Part shown: one piece after another, positions 1-7,681 of the stretch | Layout: every line of letters begins with the position of its first letter | How positions within the stretch are numbered: position 1 is the first letter of the stretch | NCBI RefSeq assembly: GCF_001428255.1 | Contig: NZ_LMRW01000025.1 | Location: 1-64,000 of the forward strand | Direction: 5' to 3' | Source: Agromyces sp. Soil535 | GTDB lineage: Bacteria; Actinomycetota; Actinomycetes; Actinomycetales; Microbacteriaceae | DNA length: 64,000 bases | The notes under the pieces: model-generated | Told to the model about the DNA's origin: nothing | Database searches by the model: none | Seen by the model: the letters and a program-made list of their open reading frames with translations, nothing else | Position numbers and translations under genes: made by a program

Positions 1-75
1 TCCGACCTCGAGCTCGGCCGCCGCCGCGACGACGACCTCGCAAACGCATACCGACGGTGGCTCCACACGGCTTGA
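1..75 (+). CDS. possible 3' end of an upstream gene
   Basis: Frame 1 is open from the first base to a TGA at 73-75 and reads a charged tail ending in DDDLANAYRRWLHTA. It could be the C-terminus of a gene that starts outside the window. With only 24 codons no family can be named, and an accidental open frame in GC-rich DNA is equally possible. Confidence 0.25.
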   Translation, partial: SDLELGRRRDDDLANAYRRWLHTA

Positions 76-440
76 CAGCCAATAGGAGCGTCATCACATG
101 TCGCGCCGAAGACCTCCTCGCGCTCCACGCCACGGTTCGACCGCAATCGGCATCGCACCGTGCTGATCGAGTGTCTGGCTGGGAGCCTATCGCTGCGCGC
201 GTAGCGGCATCGTCCAACCGCGAGGCAACGGCGTTGAGCTCGTCGTCAAGAGGGTCCGAATAGGCGTCGAGCGTCGGCTCGACCCGCAGACCCGACGGAT
301 CACCGGCTCCCGCTGCGTCGCGAGTTCCGCATGATCCGGACCGCCCGCATTGCGGTGCGTTTGACGCGCGCCGGTTGAGAGCCGTGACCGCTCTCACCGA
401 CCAACACACGACCGGTGCTGCGAATTTGACTCTGAGGGGG
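76..440. other. non-coding stretch upstream of the P450 operon
   Basis: No convincing gene. The open frames here (for example one at 57-263) have no ribosome binding site, arginine/serine-rich shadow composition and no recognisable domain. The reverse-strand frame over 300-1757 is the antisense shadow of the P450 gene. Confidence 0.4.
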
Positions 441-469
441 TTGACAACCAGTCGGTATGAAAATACTCT
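441..469 (+). promoter_or_regulatory. candidate sigma70-type promoter of the catabolic operon
   Basis: TTGACA at 441-446 is followed after 17 bases by TACTCT at 464-469, a TANNNT-type -10 box. It lies about 80 bases before the P450 start, in a locally AT-richer stretch. No promoter test is possible from sequence alone. Confidence 0.4.
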
Positions 470-477
470 CGGGTATT
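462..477. promoter_or_regulatory. inverted repeat overlapping the -10 region, possible repressor site
   Basis: AATAC (462-466) and GTATT (473-477) form a 5-bp inverted repeat with a 6-bp centre, overlapping the putative -10 box. Just downstream GATCGG occurs twice. A site here would suit repression by the TetR encoded at the operon's end (14112-14723), but the link is inference. Confidence 0.3.
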
Positions 478-551
478 GAAATGCTGATCGGTATCGATCG
501 GTCCTCGTGAGCCAAAGCCGGCCCGAGGGATATGTCTGCAAGGGCGGAGAT

Positions 552-1736
552 ATGTCGGAAACAGAACTGACGGGCGACAACCTTTTCCAGAATCCGTATC
601 CGGTCTACGCGCGACTGCGCGAAGAGGAGCCCGTGGCCTTCTTCGAGGGAACGAGCGAGTACTTCATCACCCGCTTCGAGGACTGCCGGATCGTGGGGTC
701 CACCGATCGGGTCTTCGTCCCGTCGGACAGCCCGAACCGCCCCGAAGCCCGCGTCATGGGGATGCCGAACGTCCTCAGCATGAGCGGCGAGGAGCACGAA
801 CTTCTCCGGCAGGGAATCGACGAGAACCTCACTGTCGAGGCCGTCCGCGGCTATGTCGGAGCGCTGACCCGGCCCGTGGTGGAGCGGTACATCGCCGAGC
901 TCGAGCCGCGCGGCGAGGCCAACCTGACGGCCGACCTGTTCGAGCCGATCTCGGTGCGCTGCATCGGTGATTTCATCGGCCTCGACGAGACGCCCAACGA
1001 GACGCTCGTGGAGTGGTTCCGCTCGATGAGCGCGGGACTTCAGAACGTCAGCGGCGACCCGGAGGTGTACGCACGGCTGGATCGTGCCGTCGCCGACATC
1101 GACGCCCAGCTCGGCGCGCTCTACGAGCGGGTCGTGGAATCGCCCGACCGCACGCTCATGAGCCACGTCGTCCACGGCGGGCTGCCGGCCGGACAGACGC
1201 GAACCCTCGAGTCGATCCTTCCGACGATGAAGGTGATCATCCTGGGCGGCTTGCAGGAGCCCGGCCACGCGGCCGCGAACGCGGCGACCGGTCTCCTCTT
1301 CAACCCGGAGCAGGCGGCCGCTGTCGTGGCGGAGCCCGAGGAGTACGCACTCCGGGCCTTCGACGAGGGCCTGCGTTGGATCGCGCCCATCGGCGTCACC
1401 CCCCGGGTCGCCGCCGAGGACTTCGAGACCGCAGGGGTCACGATTCCCGCCGGTTCGTCGGTCGCGATCGTCATGGCGTCGGCGAACCGCGACCCGGATC
1501 GCTACGATGACCCGGACTCCTTCGACATGAATCGCAAGAAGAAGCCGCACCTGGCCTTCGGCTTCCGCCCGCACTTCTGCTCCGGCCACGCCCTGGCGCG
1601 CGCGATAGGCGAGATCGCGCTGGAGGAGACGTTCCGTCAGCTCGACGGGCTGCGCCTGGATGACAGCCGGCCGATCACGGCGAAGGGCTGGCGATTCCGC
1701 GGGGTTGCGGACCTGCCGGCTCGTTGGGACGCGTAG
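552..1736 (+). CDS. cytochrome P450, class I bacterial type
   Basis: A 394-residue heme monooxygenase, normal size for soluble bacterial P450s. The ExxR pair is at E272/R275 and the heme-ligating Cys is C343 in FGFRPHFCSG. Two motifs depart from the norm. The heme loop has Arg where most P450s have Gly (FGxGxHxC). The I-helix reads GGLQEPGH, with Pro237 in place of the usual oxygen-activating Thr. I chose the ATG at 552, preceded by AGGGCGGAGA, over the in-frame upstream start at 507, which has no ribosome site. The partner reductase (4939) and ferredoxin (6213) are in the same operon, so electron delivery is self-contained. The substrate is inferred to be a methoxylated or alkylated aromatic acid from the neighbouring LigJ/LigK, VAO and aromatic-type ABC genes. 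Confidence 0.93.
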   Translation: MSETELTGDNLFQNPYPVYARLREEEPVAFFEGTSEYFITRFEDCRIVGSTDRVFVPSDSPNRPEARVMGMPNVLSMSGEEHELLRQGIDENLTVEAVRGYVGALTRPVVERYIAELEPRGEANLTADLFEPISVRCIGDFIGLDETPNETLVEWFRSMSAGLQNVSGDPEVYARLDRAVADIDAQLGALYERVVESPDRTLMSHVVHGGLPAGQTRTLESILPTMKVIILGGLQEPGHAAANAATGLLFNPEQAAAVVAEPEEYALRAFDEGLRWIAPIGVTPRVAAEDFETAGVTIPAGSSVAIVMASANRDPDRYDDPDSFDMNRKKKPHLAFGFRPHFCSGHALARAIGEIALEETFRQLDGLRLDDSRPITAKGWRFRGVADLPARWDA

Positions 1737-1740
1737 GCGG

Positions 1741-2799
1741 ATGCCGCACCTGACCATCGACTGCCACGGTCACTTCACGACCGAGCCGGAGGAGCTCCAC
1801 CGCTTCCGGGCTGCGCAGCTCGAGTATGTCCGTGGTGAGTCCGAGACGCGTCCGCATCTCGATGCGATCTCGGACGAGACGCTGCGCGCGATCATCGAAG
1901 CCAACCAGCTGAGGATCCAGCGGGAGCGCGGCTCCGACGTGACGCTGCTGTCGCCGCGAGCGTCGGGGATGGGACATCACGCTCCAGATCAGTCCATCGC
2001 AACGGAGTGGGCGCAGATCTCCAACGACAGCATCCGCCGTATCGTGGATGCCTTTCCCCGGAACTTCGCCGGCGTGTGCCAGCTGCCGCAGGTGGTCGAC
2101 GGCAGCCTCGAACCGGTGATCGAGGAGCTGGAGCGCTGCGTCGAGGCCGGCTTCGTGGGCTGCAACGTCAACCCCGACCCGTCCGGCGGCGGGTGGTCGG
2201 GGCCGAGCATCACCGACCCGTGGTGGGATCCGCTGTGGAGCGCGCTCGCGCGCCTGGATGTCCCGGCGATGCTGCACGTGTCGGCCTCGACGAACCCCGT
2301 GGTGCACACGACCGGCGCGCACTACATCGCCGCGGACGTCGTCGTCTTCATGCAGCTGGTGCAGGGCGACCTGTTCCAGCGCCACCCCGACCTTCGGGTG
2401 ATCATCCCGCACGGCGGAGGAGCGGCTCCGTATCACTGGGGTCGGTATCGCGGACTCGCGACCATGCTCGGCAAGGGGACGCTGGCCGAGCACCTGCTGG
2501 AGAACACGTTCTTCGACACCTGCGTCTACCACCAGTCCGGGATCGACGCACTGTTCGCCGCCGTGCCGGTGGAGAACATCCTGTTCGGCTCCGAACTGCT
2601 CGGAGCGGTGCGGGGGATCGACCCTGAGTCGCGGCACGAGTACGACGACACGAAGCGATACGTCGACGCCCTCGGGCTGGACGATGCGTCGCGGCACGCG
2701 GTGTTCGAGGGCAATGCGCGCCGCGTGTACCCCCGCCTCGACCGACGACTGAACGATCTCAACGCCCGACGGCCCTCACTCATGGAGACCACACGATGA
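1741..2799 (+). CDS. ligJ: 4-oxalomesaconate hydratase, LigJ-like amidohydrolase
   Basis: A 352-residue amidohydrolase-superfamily protein closely resembling LigJ, which hydrates 4-oxalomesaconate to 4-carboxy-4-hydroxy-2-oxoadipate in the protocatechuate/gallate 4,5-cleavage route. Visible family marks are the N-terminal DCHGH metal motif (H9, H11), LSPRASGMGHH, H179 in the MLHVSAS strand, H194 in TGAHYI, PHGGG (H224), and FGSE with Glu285 where most amidohydrolases carry the metal-binding Asp, a LigJ hallmark. The start ATG follows the P450 stop by 4 bp, and its stop overlaps the next start (ATGA). The LigK-like gene two positions downstream supports the assignment. A related hydratase or decarboxylase on a similar tricarboxylate is the main alternative. 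Confidence 0.85.
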   Translation: MPHLTIDCHGHFTTEPEELHRFRAAQLEYVRGESETRPHLDAISDETLRAIIEANQLRIQRERGSDVTLLSPRASGMGHHAPDQSIATEWAQISNDSIRRIVDAFPRNFAGVCQLPQVVDGSLEPVIEELERCVEAGFVGCNVNPDPSGGGWSGPSITDPWWDPLWSALARLDVPAMLHVSASTNPVVHTTGAHYIAADVVVFMQLVQGDLFQRHPDLRVIIPHGGGAAPYHWGRYRGLATMLGKGTLAEHLLENTFFDTCVYHQSGIDALFAAVPVENILFGSELLGAVRGIDPESRHEYDDTKRYVDALGLDDASRHAVFEGNARRVYPRLDRRLNDLNARRPSLMETTR

Positions 2800-3719
2800 C
2801 CGATGTTCTCGCCACGGTGCGACTGGCCGGAGCCGCCCAGGGATTCAACTGGCTGCCCGTCTTCGTCGCCGACGAACAGGGCATCTTCGCCCGTCACGGC
2901 CTGCGTATCGAGTACCTGCGCATGGGGTCGGTGGACAAGGCCACCGCCGCAGTGCGCGAGGGCGAAGCGGATGTCGCGCTCACGCCGCCGGAGGGAGCGA
3001 TCCAGAACGCAGTCGAGGGCGGTGGCCTCCGGCTCATCGCCGCGAACTCGGTGCGTCTGCCGATGTCGCTCGTGGCGACGCCGAAGATCGCCGAGATCGC
3101 GCAGTTGCGCGGGGCCCGCATCGGCACGTCGTCGCTGACCGAGGGGACCGCGATCTACACGCGTTGGATGCTCGAGCGCGACGGGCTCGAGTACCCGAGA
3201 GACTACGAGTTCGTACTCGCGGGAGTCCACACCGCCCGATGGGACGCGCTGCGCTCCGGCGAGATCGACTGCGCGCCGCAGCCGGCGCCGTGGAGCTTCC
3301 TCGCCGAACGCGAGGGCTTCCACCTCATCGGCGAGGTCAACGACGTCATCCCCGAGATCATCTTCGCCGCCGCCGTCGCCGAATCGGGCTGGCTGGATCG
3401 CAACGCCGCAGCGGCGGGTGCACTCGTCGCCGCGCTCGCCGAGGCGCACGCATTCGTGAACGATCCGCGCAACGACGGCGTGAGCGTTCCGATCTATCAG
3501 CGGATCACCACCCCCGACGAGCCCGAGCTCGCGGAGCGCGGCTTCCGCTACACGCGCGACATGGGGATGTGGCCGCGCGGGGCGCGAATCCCTCGAGCCG
3601 CGTTCGAAGCGAGCCTCGACGCGATGGTGGCCTCCGGTCTGCTTTCGAAGGCCGCACGCGAGCCGGCCGACCGGGTCCTCGAGACCCGGTTCGGCAACAA
3701 CACCGACGGGGGACGATGA
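2796..3719 (+). CDS. NMT1/SsuA-type periplasmic-binding-fold protein lacking a signal peptide
   Basis: A 307-residue protein with the type II periplasmic-binding fold of the NMT1/THI5/SsuA group, seen in the N-terminal [19 protein letters not shown] and the [14 protein letters not shown] segments. It begins [12 protein letters not shown] with no hydrophobic leader or lipobox, so it should stay in the cytoplasm. No permease or ATPase of the taurine/nitrate type is beside it; the operon's importer is of the Liv type with its own lipoprotein. Some family members are enzymes (THI5 pyrimidine synthase, 4,5-dihydroxyphthalate decarboxylase). Its place between ligJ and ligK therefore suggests a catalytic step, perhaps isomerisation or decarboxylation, rather than transport. 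That role is inference. Confidence 0.75.
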   Translation: MTDVLATVRLAGAAQGFNWLPVFVADEQGIFARHGLRIEYLRMGSVDKATAAVREGEADVALTPPEGAIQNAVEGGGLRLIAANSVRLPMSLVATPKIAEIAQLRGARIGTSSLTEGTAIYTRWMLERDGLEYPRDYEFVLAGVHTARWDALRSGEIDCAPQPAPWSFLAEREGFHLIGEVNDVIPEIIFAAAVAESGWLDRNAAAAGALVAALAEAHAFVNDPRNDGVSVPIYQRITTPDEPELAERGFRYTRDMGMWPRGARIPRAAFEASLDAMVASGLLSKAAREPADRVLETRFGNNTDGGR

Positions 3720-3720
3720 C

Positions 3721-4401
3721 ATGGTCCACGTCGTCACCCGGATCGAACGTACACCGGCGGCGGTCCGCGACGGGTTCGCCGAGCTCGGCGTCGCGACCAC
3801 CCACGAGGCGCAGGGGCGCACGGGACTGCTCGATCCTCGCGTGCAGGCACGGCAGATCGGCACGTCCATCTCGGGCACCGCGCTGACCTGCGAGGTCGCG
3901 CCCGGAGACAACTGGATGCTCCACGTCGCCCTCGAGCAGGCGCAGGAAGGTGACATCCTCGTCGTGAGCCCGACCTCGCCGTGCAGCGACGGATACTTCG
4001 GCGACCTGCTGGCGACCTCGGCGGTGGCTCGCGGCATCCGGGGACTCGTGATCGACGCCGGCGTGCGGGACATCGCCGAGCTGCGGGCACTCCCCTTCCC
4101 CGTCTGGAGCACCTACATCAGCGCGCAGGGAACGGTGAAGGAGACGCTCGGCACGGTTCAGCAGCCGCTCGTATGCGCCGGCGCGTTGATCAACCCGGGC
4201 GACACGATCGTCGCCGACGACGACGGTGTGTGCGTCGTCCCTCTCGCGACGGCGGCCGAGACGCTCGAACGGGCGCGGCGGCGAGCCGCCGACGAGGAGA
4301 CGAAGCGTCAGCGCTACGCAGCGGGAGAGCTCAGCCTCGACGTCAATGCGATGCGTCCGCGTCTGGAGAGGAAGGGGCTCACGTATGGCGATGTTCAGTG
4401 A
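3721..4401 (+). CDS. ligK: 4-carboxy-4-hydroxy-2-oxoadipate aldolase, RraA/LigK family
   Basis: A 226-residue RraA-fold protein of the HMG/CHA aldolase group, which cleaves 4-carboxy-4-hydroxy-2-oxoadipate to pyruvate and oxaloacetate in the cytoplasm. The signature [10 protein letters not shown] carries the Arg-Asp pair that binds the metal-chelated substrate, and [18 protein letters not shown] residues precede it. The start lies 2 bp after the upstream stop, in an operon that already encodes the LigJ-like hydratase producing this substrate. RraA homologues with other roles exist, but the pairing with ligJ makes the aldolase reading the most economical. Confidence 0.83.
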   Translation: MVHVVTRIERTPAAVRDGFAELGVATTHEAQGRTGLLDPRVQARQIGTSISGTALTCEVAPGDNWMLHVALEQAQEGDILVVSPTSPCSDGYFGDLLATSAVARGIRGLVIDAGVRDIAELRALPFPVWSTYISAQGTVKETLGTVQQPLVCAGALINPGDTIVADDDGVCVVPLATAAETLERARRRAADEETKRQRYAAGELSLDVNAMRPRLERKGLTYGDVQ

Positions 4402-4942
4402 CCCCGCGGTCCCGCGCCGAGTGATCACCGGGACCAGGAACGGCCGATCGGTCGTCGTCAGCGACGGCCCGGTGGTCAACGCGCACCACTACGCGTCGCT
4501 GCCAGGGATGATGACCTCGGTCATCTACACGACCGCAGCCTCGCCGACCCTCCCGATAACGGAGGGCGAGACTGCACCAATGCACGTCCACGTGCCGCCG
4601 GCGCAGGGAGGGACGTGCCTGATGATCGTGACCTTCCCGCCGGACTCGATCTTCGAGGCGCCCACCTTCGACCCGGCCGCCGCGGATGCCGAGCAGCGGG
4701 TTTTCATCCCGGGCCTGGCGGAACGGTTCGAGGTCGACGCGCCCGGCATGCACCAGACCGACTCGATCGACTACGACCTCGTGCTCGCCGGTGAGATATG
4801 GCTGGAGCTCGGCGGCGGCGAGACCGTCCACCTGCGTGCCGGGGACGTCGTCGTCCAAGGAGGGGCTCGCCACGCGTGGCGCAACAGGGGCGACCTCGTC
4901 GCGACCATGGCATTCGTCCTGATCGGAGGTGGAGCCGGATGA
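4385..4942 (+). CDS. single-domain cupin protein
   Basis: A 185-residue cupin. The first cupin motif is weak (around [11 protein letters not shown]). The second is seen in the [14 protein letters not shown]...[20 protein letters not shown] segment, where Gly and His residues suit a metal site. The ATG at 4385 overlaps the end of ligK by 17 bp and is preceded by GAGGAAGG inside that gene; an ATG at 4391 is possible. Its stop overlaps the next start. The function is not defined: it could be a small dioxygenase, isomerase or decarboxylase acting in the aromatic pathway, or a sensor. No classical ring-cleavage dioxygenase is present, so it is the best local candidate for an unassigned oxidative step. 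Confidence 0.75.
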   Translation: MAMFSDPAVPRRVITGTRNGRSVVVSDGPVVNAHHYASLPGMMTSVIYTTAASPTLPITEGETAPMHVHVPPAQGGTCLMIVTFPPDSIFEAPTFDPAAADAEQRVFIPGLAERFEVDAPGMHQTDSIDYDLVLAGEIWLELGGGETVHLRAGDVVVQGGARHAWRNRGDLVATMAFVLIGGGAG

Positions 4943-6186
4943 GCGCCACGAACGCAGCCACGCGGTACGACGCGCTGATCATCGGGGCCGGACACGCAGG
5001 CGCACAGGCGGCGATCTCGCTGCGCCAGGTCGGATTCGCAGGCACCATCGGGTTGATCGGCGATGAGCCGGTTGCCCCCTACGAGCGCCCGGCGCTGTCG
5101 AAGGAGTACCTCGCGGGAGACAAATCCTTCGATCAGCTGCTCATCCGTCCGGACGAGTTCTGGACCGAGAACAGCGTGGAGCTCGTCTCCGGCGAGCGAG
5201 CCGTCGGCGTCGATCCGTCCGCGAAGACCGTCACCTTCGAAAGCGGCGCGATCGTCGGGTACGGATCCCTCGTGTGGGCGACCGGCGGTGTGCCGCGACG
5301 GATCCCCGTCCCCGGCGGCGACCTCGAGGGAGTCCTCGCGATCCGCAGCAAGGCCGACTGCGACCGGCTGATCGAGGCCCTGCCGTCGATCCGGAATGTC
5401 GTCGTCATCGGAGGCGGGTTCATCGGGCTCGAGTCGGCCGCCGTCCTGCGAGCGCGCGGCGCGACGGTCACGGTGGTGGAGGCGCTGGACCGAGTGCTCG
5501 CCCGGGTCACGGCCGAGCCGGTCTCGCGCTTCTTCGAGAACGAGCATCGGGCGCACGGCGTCGAGCTGTTGTTGGGCGTCGGGATCGATTCGATCGAGGG
5601 CGACGACGCCAGCGTCACGGGAGTGCGTCTCAGCGATGGACGGGTTCTCCCCGCCGATCGGGTCATCGTCGGGATCGGCATCGTGCCCGCCATCGAGCCT
5701 CTCATCGCCGCCGGTGCCGAGGTGACCCCCCACGCGACGGGCGTCCTCATCGACGAACTGTGCCGCACGTCGCTCGCGGACGTGTACTGCGTGGGCGACT
5801 GCTCGGTGCTGCGGAACGGGCCGGGGATGCGTATCGAGTCCCGGCAGAATGCACACGAGCTCGCCACGACGGCCGCCAAGGCGATCACCGGGATCACCGA
5901 CCCGCTCGTGCTCGTCCCGTGGTTCTGGTCGCACCAGTACGACCTCCGGCTGCAGACGATCGGGCTCAACGTCGGCTACGACCAGACGGTGCTTCGCGGA
6001 ACACCCGAGGAGAGGAGCTTCTCGCTCATCTACCTCAAGGAGGGCGAGGTCATCGCGCTCGACTGCATCAACGCGACGAAGGACTACGTCCAGGGGCGCC
6101 GATTGGTCGAGCGCCGTGCACGAGTCGAACCGAATGTCCTCGCCGACACCGATACAGCACTGAAAGACATCGCCGCGGCCCACTGA
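4939..6186 (+). CDS. FAD-dependent ferredoxin reductase of the P450 system
   Basis: A 415-residue NAD(P)H:ferredoxin reductase of the putidaredoxin-reductase/rubredoxin-reductase type. It has the N-terminal FAD Rossmann motif IIGAGHAGAQAA, the second nucleotide motif VIGGGFIGLESAA, the TxxxxxxYxVGDC-like segment with VGDC, and a C-terminal reductase domain. The ATG at 4939 overlaps the cupin stop (ATGA), so translation is coupled. Together with the ferredoxin starting 26 bp downstream it should pass electrons from NADH to the P450 encoded first in the operon. Confidence 0.92.
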   Translation: MSATNAATRYDALIIGAGHAGAQAAISLRQVGFAGTIGLIGDEPVAPYERPALSKEYLAGDKSFDQLLIRPDEFWTENSVELVSGERAVGVDPSAKTVTFESGAIVGYGSLVWATGGVPRRIPVPGGDLEGVLAIRSKADCDRLIEALPSIRNVVVIGGGFIGLESAAVLRARGATVTVVEALDRVLARVTAEPVSRFFENEHRAHGVELLLGVGIDSIEGDDASVTGVRLSDGRVLPADRVIVGIGIVPAIEPLIAAGAEVTPHATGVLIDELCRTSLADVYCVGDCSVLRNGPGMRIESRQNAHELATTAAKAITGITDPLVLVPWFWSHQYDLRLQTIGLNVGYDQTVLRGTPEERSFSLIYLKEGEVIALDCINATKDYVQGRRLVERRARVEPNVLADTDTALKDIAAAH

Positions 6187-6212
6187 CCGCGCGAAGAACG
6201 AACGGAAGAACG

Positions 6213-6530
6213 ATGAAGTTCACAGTCACCACGCGAGAGGGAGAGGCCCGCGACGTCGAGGCGCGCGACGGTCTGTCCCTGATGCAGAACATCCGCAACT
6301 CCGGGATCGAGGAGCTGCATGCGATCTGCGGTGGCTCGCTCTCGTGCGCGACCTGCCACGTGTACGTCGAGCGCGTACCCGCCGGCGTGGCGCTGCCCGA
6401 GAAGTCCCGTGACGAGCGGGATCTGCTCGAGGCATCCGATTTTCTCGAGGACAACTCGAGACTGTCGTGCCAGCTCACCTGCCGACCGGAGCTCGACGGT
6501 CTCCGCGTCACCATCGCGCCCGAAGACTAG
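6213..6530 (+). CDS. [2Fe-2S] ferredoxin, putidaredoxin type
   Basis: A 105-residue adrenodoxin/putidaredoxin-type ferredoxin. The cluster cysteines are visible as CGGSLSCATC (C-x5-C-x2-C) with a fourth Cys in LSCQLTC near residue 89. The ATG is preceded by GGAAGAAC. It lies directly after the reductase gene and, with it, forms the electron chain for the P450. Confidence 0.93.
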   Translation: MKFTVTTREGEARDVEARDGLSLMQNIRNSGIEELHAICGGSLSCATCHVYVERVPAGVALPEKSRDERDLLEASDFLEDNSRLSCQLTCRPELDGLRVTIAPED

Positions 6531-6550
6531 ACCGCCTCGAAAGGGAAGCC

Positions 6551-7681
6551 ATGACACAGATGATGCGCGCCGCGCGACTCCACGCCGTCGGTGAGCCGAT
6601 GGTGATCGACGAGGTCCCGCGGCCCACGGCGTCCGGCACCGACGTCATCGTCGGGGTGAAGGGGTGCGGGATGGTGCCGAACCTCGCGAACGTCCTCGCG
6701 AACTGGGAGACCTGGTATCCGCACATGCCGCTGCCTCCCCGCCCGGCGATCTTCGGGCTCGACCCGGTCGGCGTGGTGCGGGAGGTCGGCGAGCAGGTCG
6801 TGAACGTCCGCGTCGGAGACCGCGTCTACGTCAACCCCGGCCGGTCGTGCGGCGCCTGCCACGAGTGCGCCTCCGGGGTCCCGCAGCAGTGCGACTACTG
6901 GACGCTCGGCGGGTACTTCGGCTACAACGAGCGGAGCGTCGACATGCAGCTGCGCTACCCGTACGGGGGCTTCTGCGAGTACATGCTGGCGCCCCAGACC
7001 GCGATCGTCCCGCTGCCCGAGAACCTCGAGTTCCGCCAGGCGACCCGGATGGGCTACCTCGGCACAGCGTACGCCGCGGTGAAGAAGCTCGGGCCGCTCG
7101 CGGGCAAGACGATCATCGTCAACGGCGCGACCGGAACCCTCGGCGTCGGCGTGACGATGCTCGCCCTCGCGATGGGCGCCGCGCGGGTCTTCGCCGTCGC
7201 GCGCGGCGTCCGGCTCCTCGAGCGACTCCGCGCCCTCGCCCCCGAGCGGATCCACGTCTTCTCGAACGTGGACGGAGGCACGGCGGCGTGGGTCCGCTCG
7301 CTGACCGACGCGCGCGGCGCCGACGCCATGATCGACACGCTCGGTGCCGTCGCCTCGCTCGAGTCGATGCGGGACGCCATGTGCGGCGTTCGCCGGGGCG
7401 GACGCATCGTCAACATCGGCGGCACGGCGGGTGAGCTCGGCGTCGATGTGAAGTGGTGGATGGACGAGCAGATGGAGCTCATCGGTTCCGTGTGGTTCAC
7501 CTCGGCCGAGGCCATCGAACTGTCGCGGATGATCGGCTCCGGCGCCGTCGACATGTCGGTCCTGGAACCCAGGAGCTGGCCGTTCGAGCAGATCAACGAC
7601 GCCATCTCCGGGGTCACCAGCGGCGACGGCGGGTTCACGAGCTACGTCGTGGAGATCGACGCGGAGAGCCGGCGATCATGA
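6551..7681 (+). CDS. zinc-type alcohol dehydrogenase (MDR family)
   Basis: A 376-residue medium-chain dehydrogenase. The structural zinc lobe C-x2-C-x2-C-x7-C is intact (CGACHECASGVPQQC), and the NAD(P) Rossmann motif NGATGTLGVG is clear. At the catalytic site the first Cys is present (KGCGM), but the usual GHE is GLD, so the second zinc ligand His is replaced by Leu. The ATG is preceded by AAGGGAAGCC, and the stop overlaps the next start. In context it may oxidise a hydroxylated side chain or an aromatic alcohol made by the P450 or flavoprotein. The missing His makes a classical zinc mechanism doubtful. Confidence 0.85.
   Translation: MTQMMRAARLHAVGEPMVIDEVPRPTASGTDVIVGVKGCGMVPNLANVLANWETWYPHMPLPPRPAIFGLDPVGVVREVGEQVVNVRVGDRVYVNPGRSCGACHECASGVPQQCDYWTLGGYFGYNERSVDMQLRYPYGGFCEYMLAPQTAIVPLPENLEFRQATRMGYLGTAYAAVKKLGPLAGKTIIVNGATGTLGVGVTMLALAMGAARVFAVARGVRLLERLRALAPERIHVFSNVDGGTAAWVRSLTDARGADAMIDTLGAVASLESMRDAMCGVRRGGRIVNIGGTAGELGVDVKWWMDEQMELIGSVWFTSAEAIELSRMIGSGAVDMSVLEPRSWPFEQINDAISGVTSGDGGFTSYVVEIDAESRRS

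Noticed and set aside
57-263. 68-codon forward ORF at the window start
   Set aside because: No ribosome site, Arg/Ser/Ala-rich random-looking product, no relation to neighbours.
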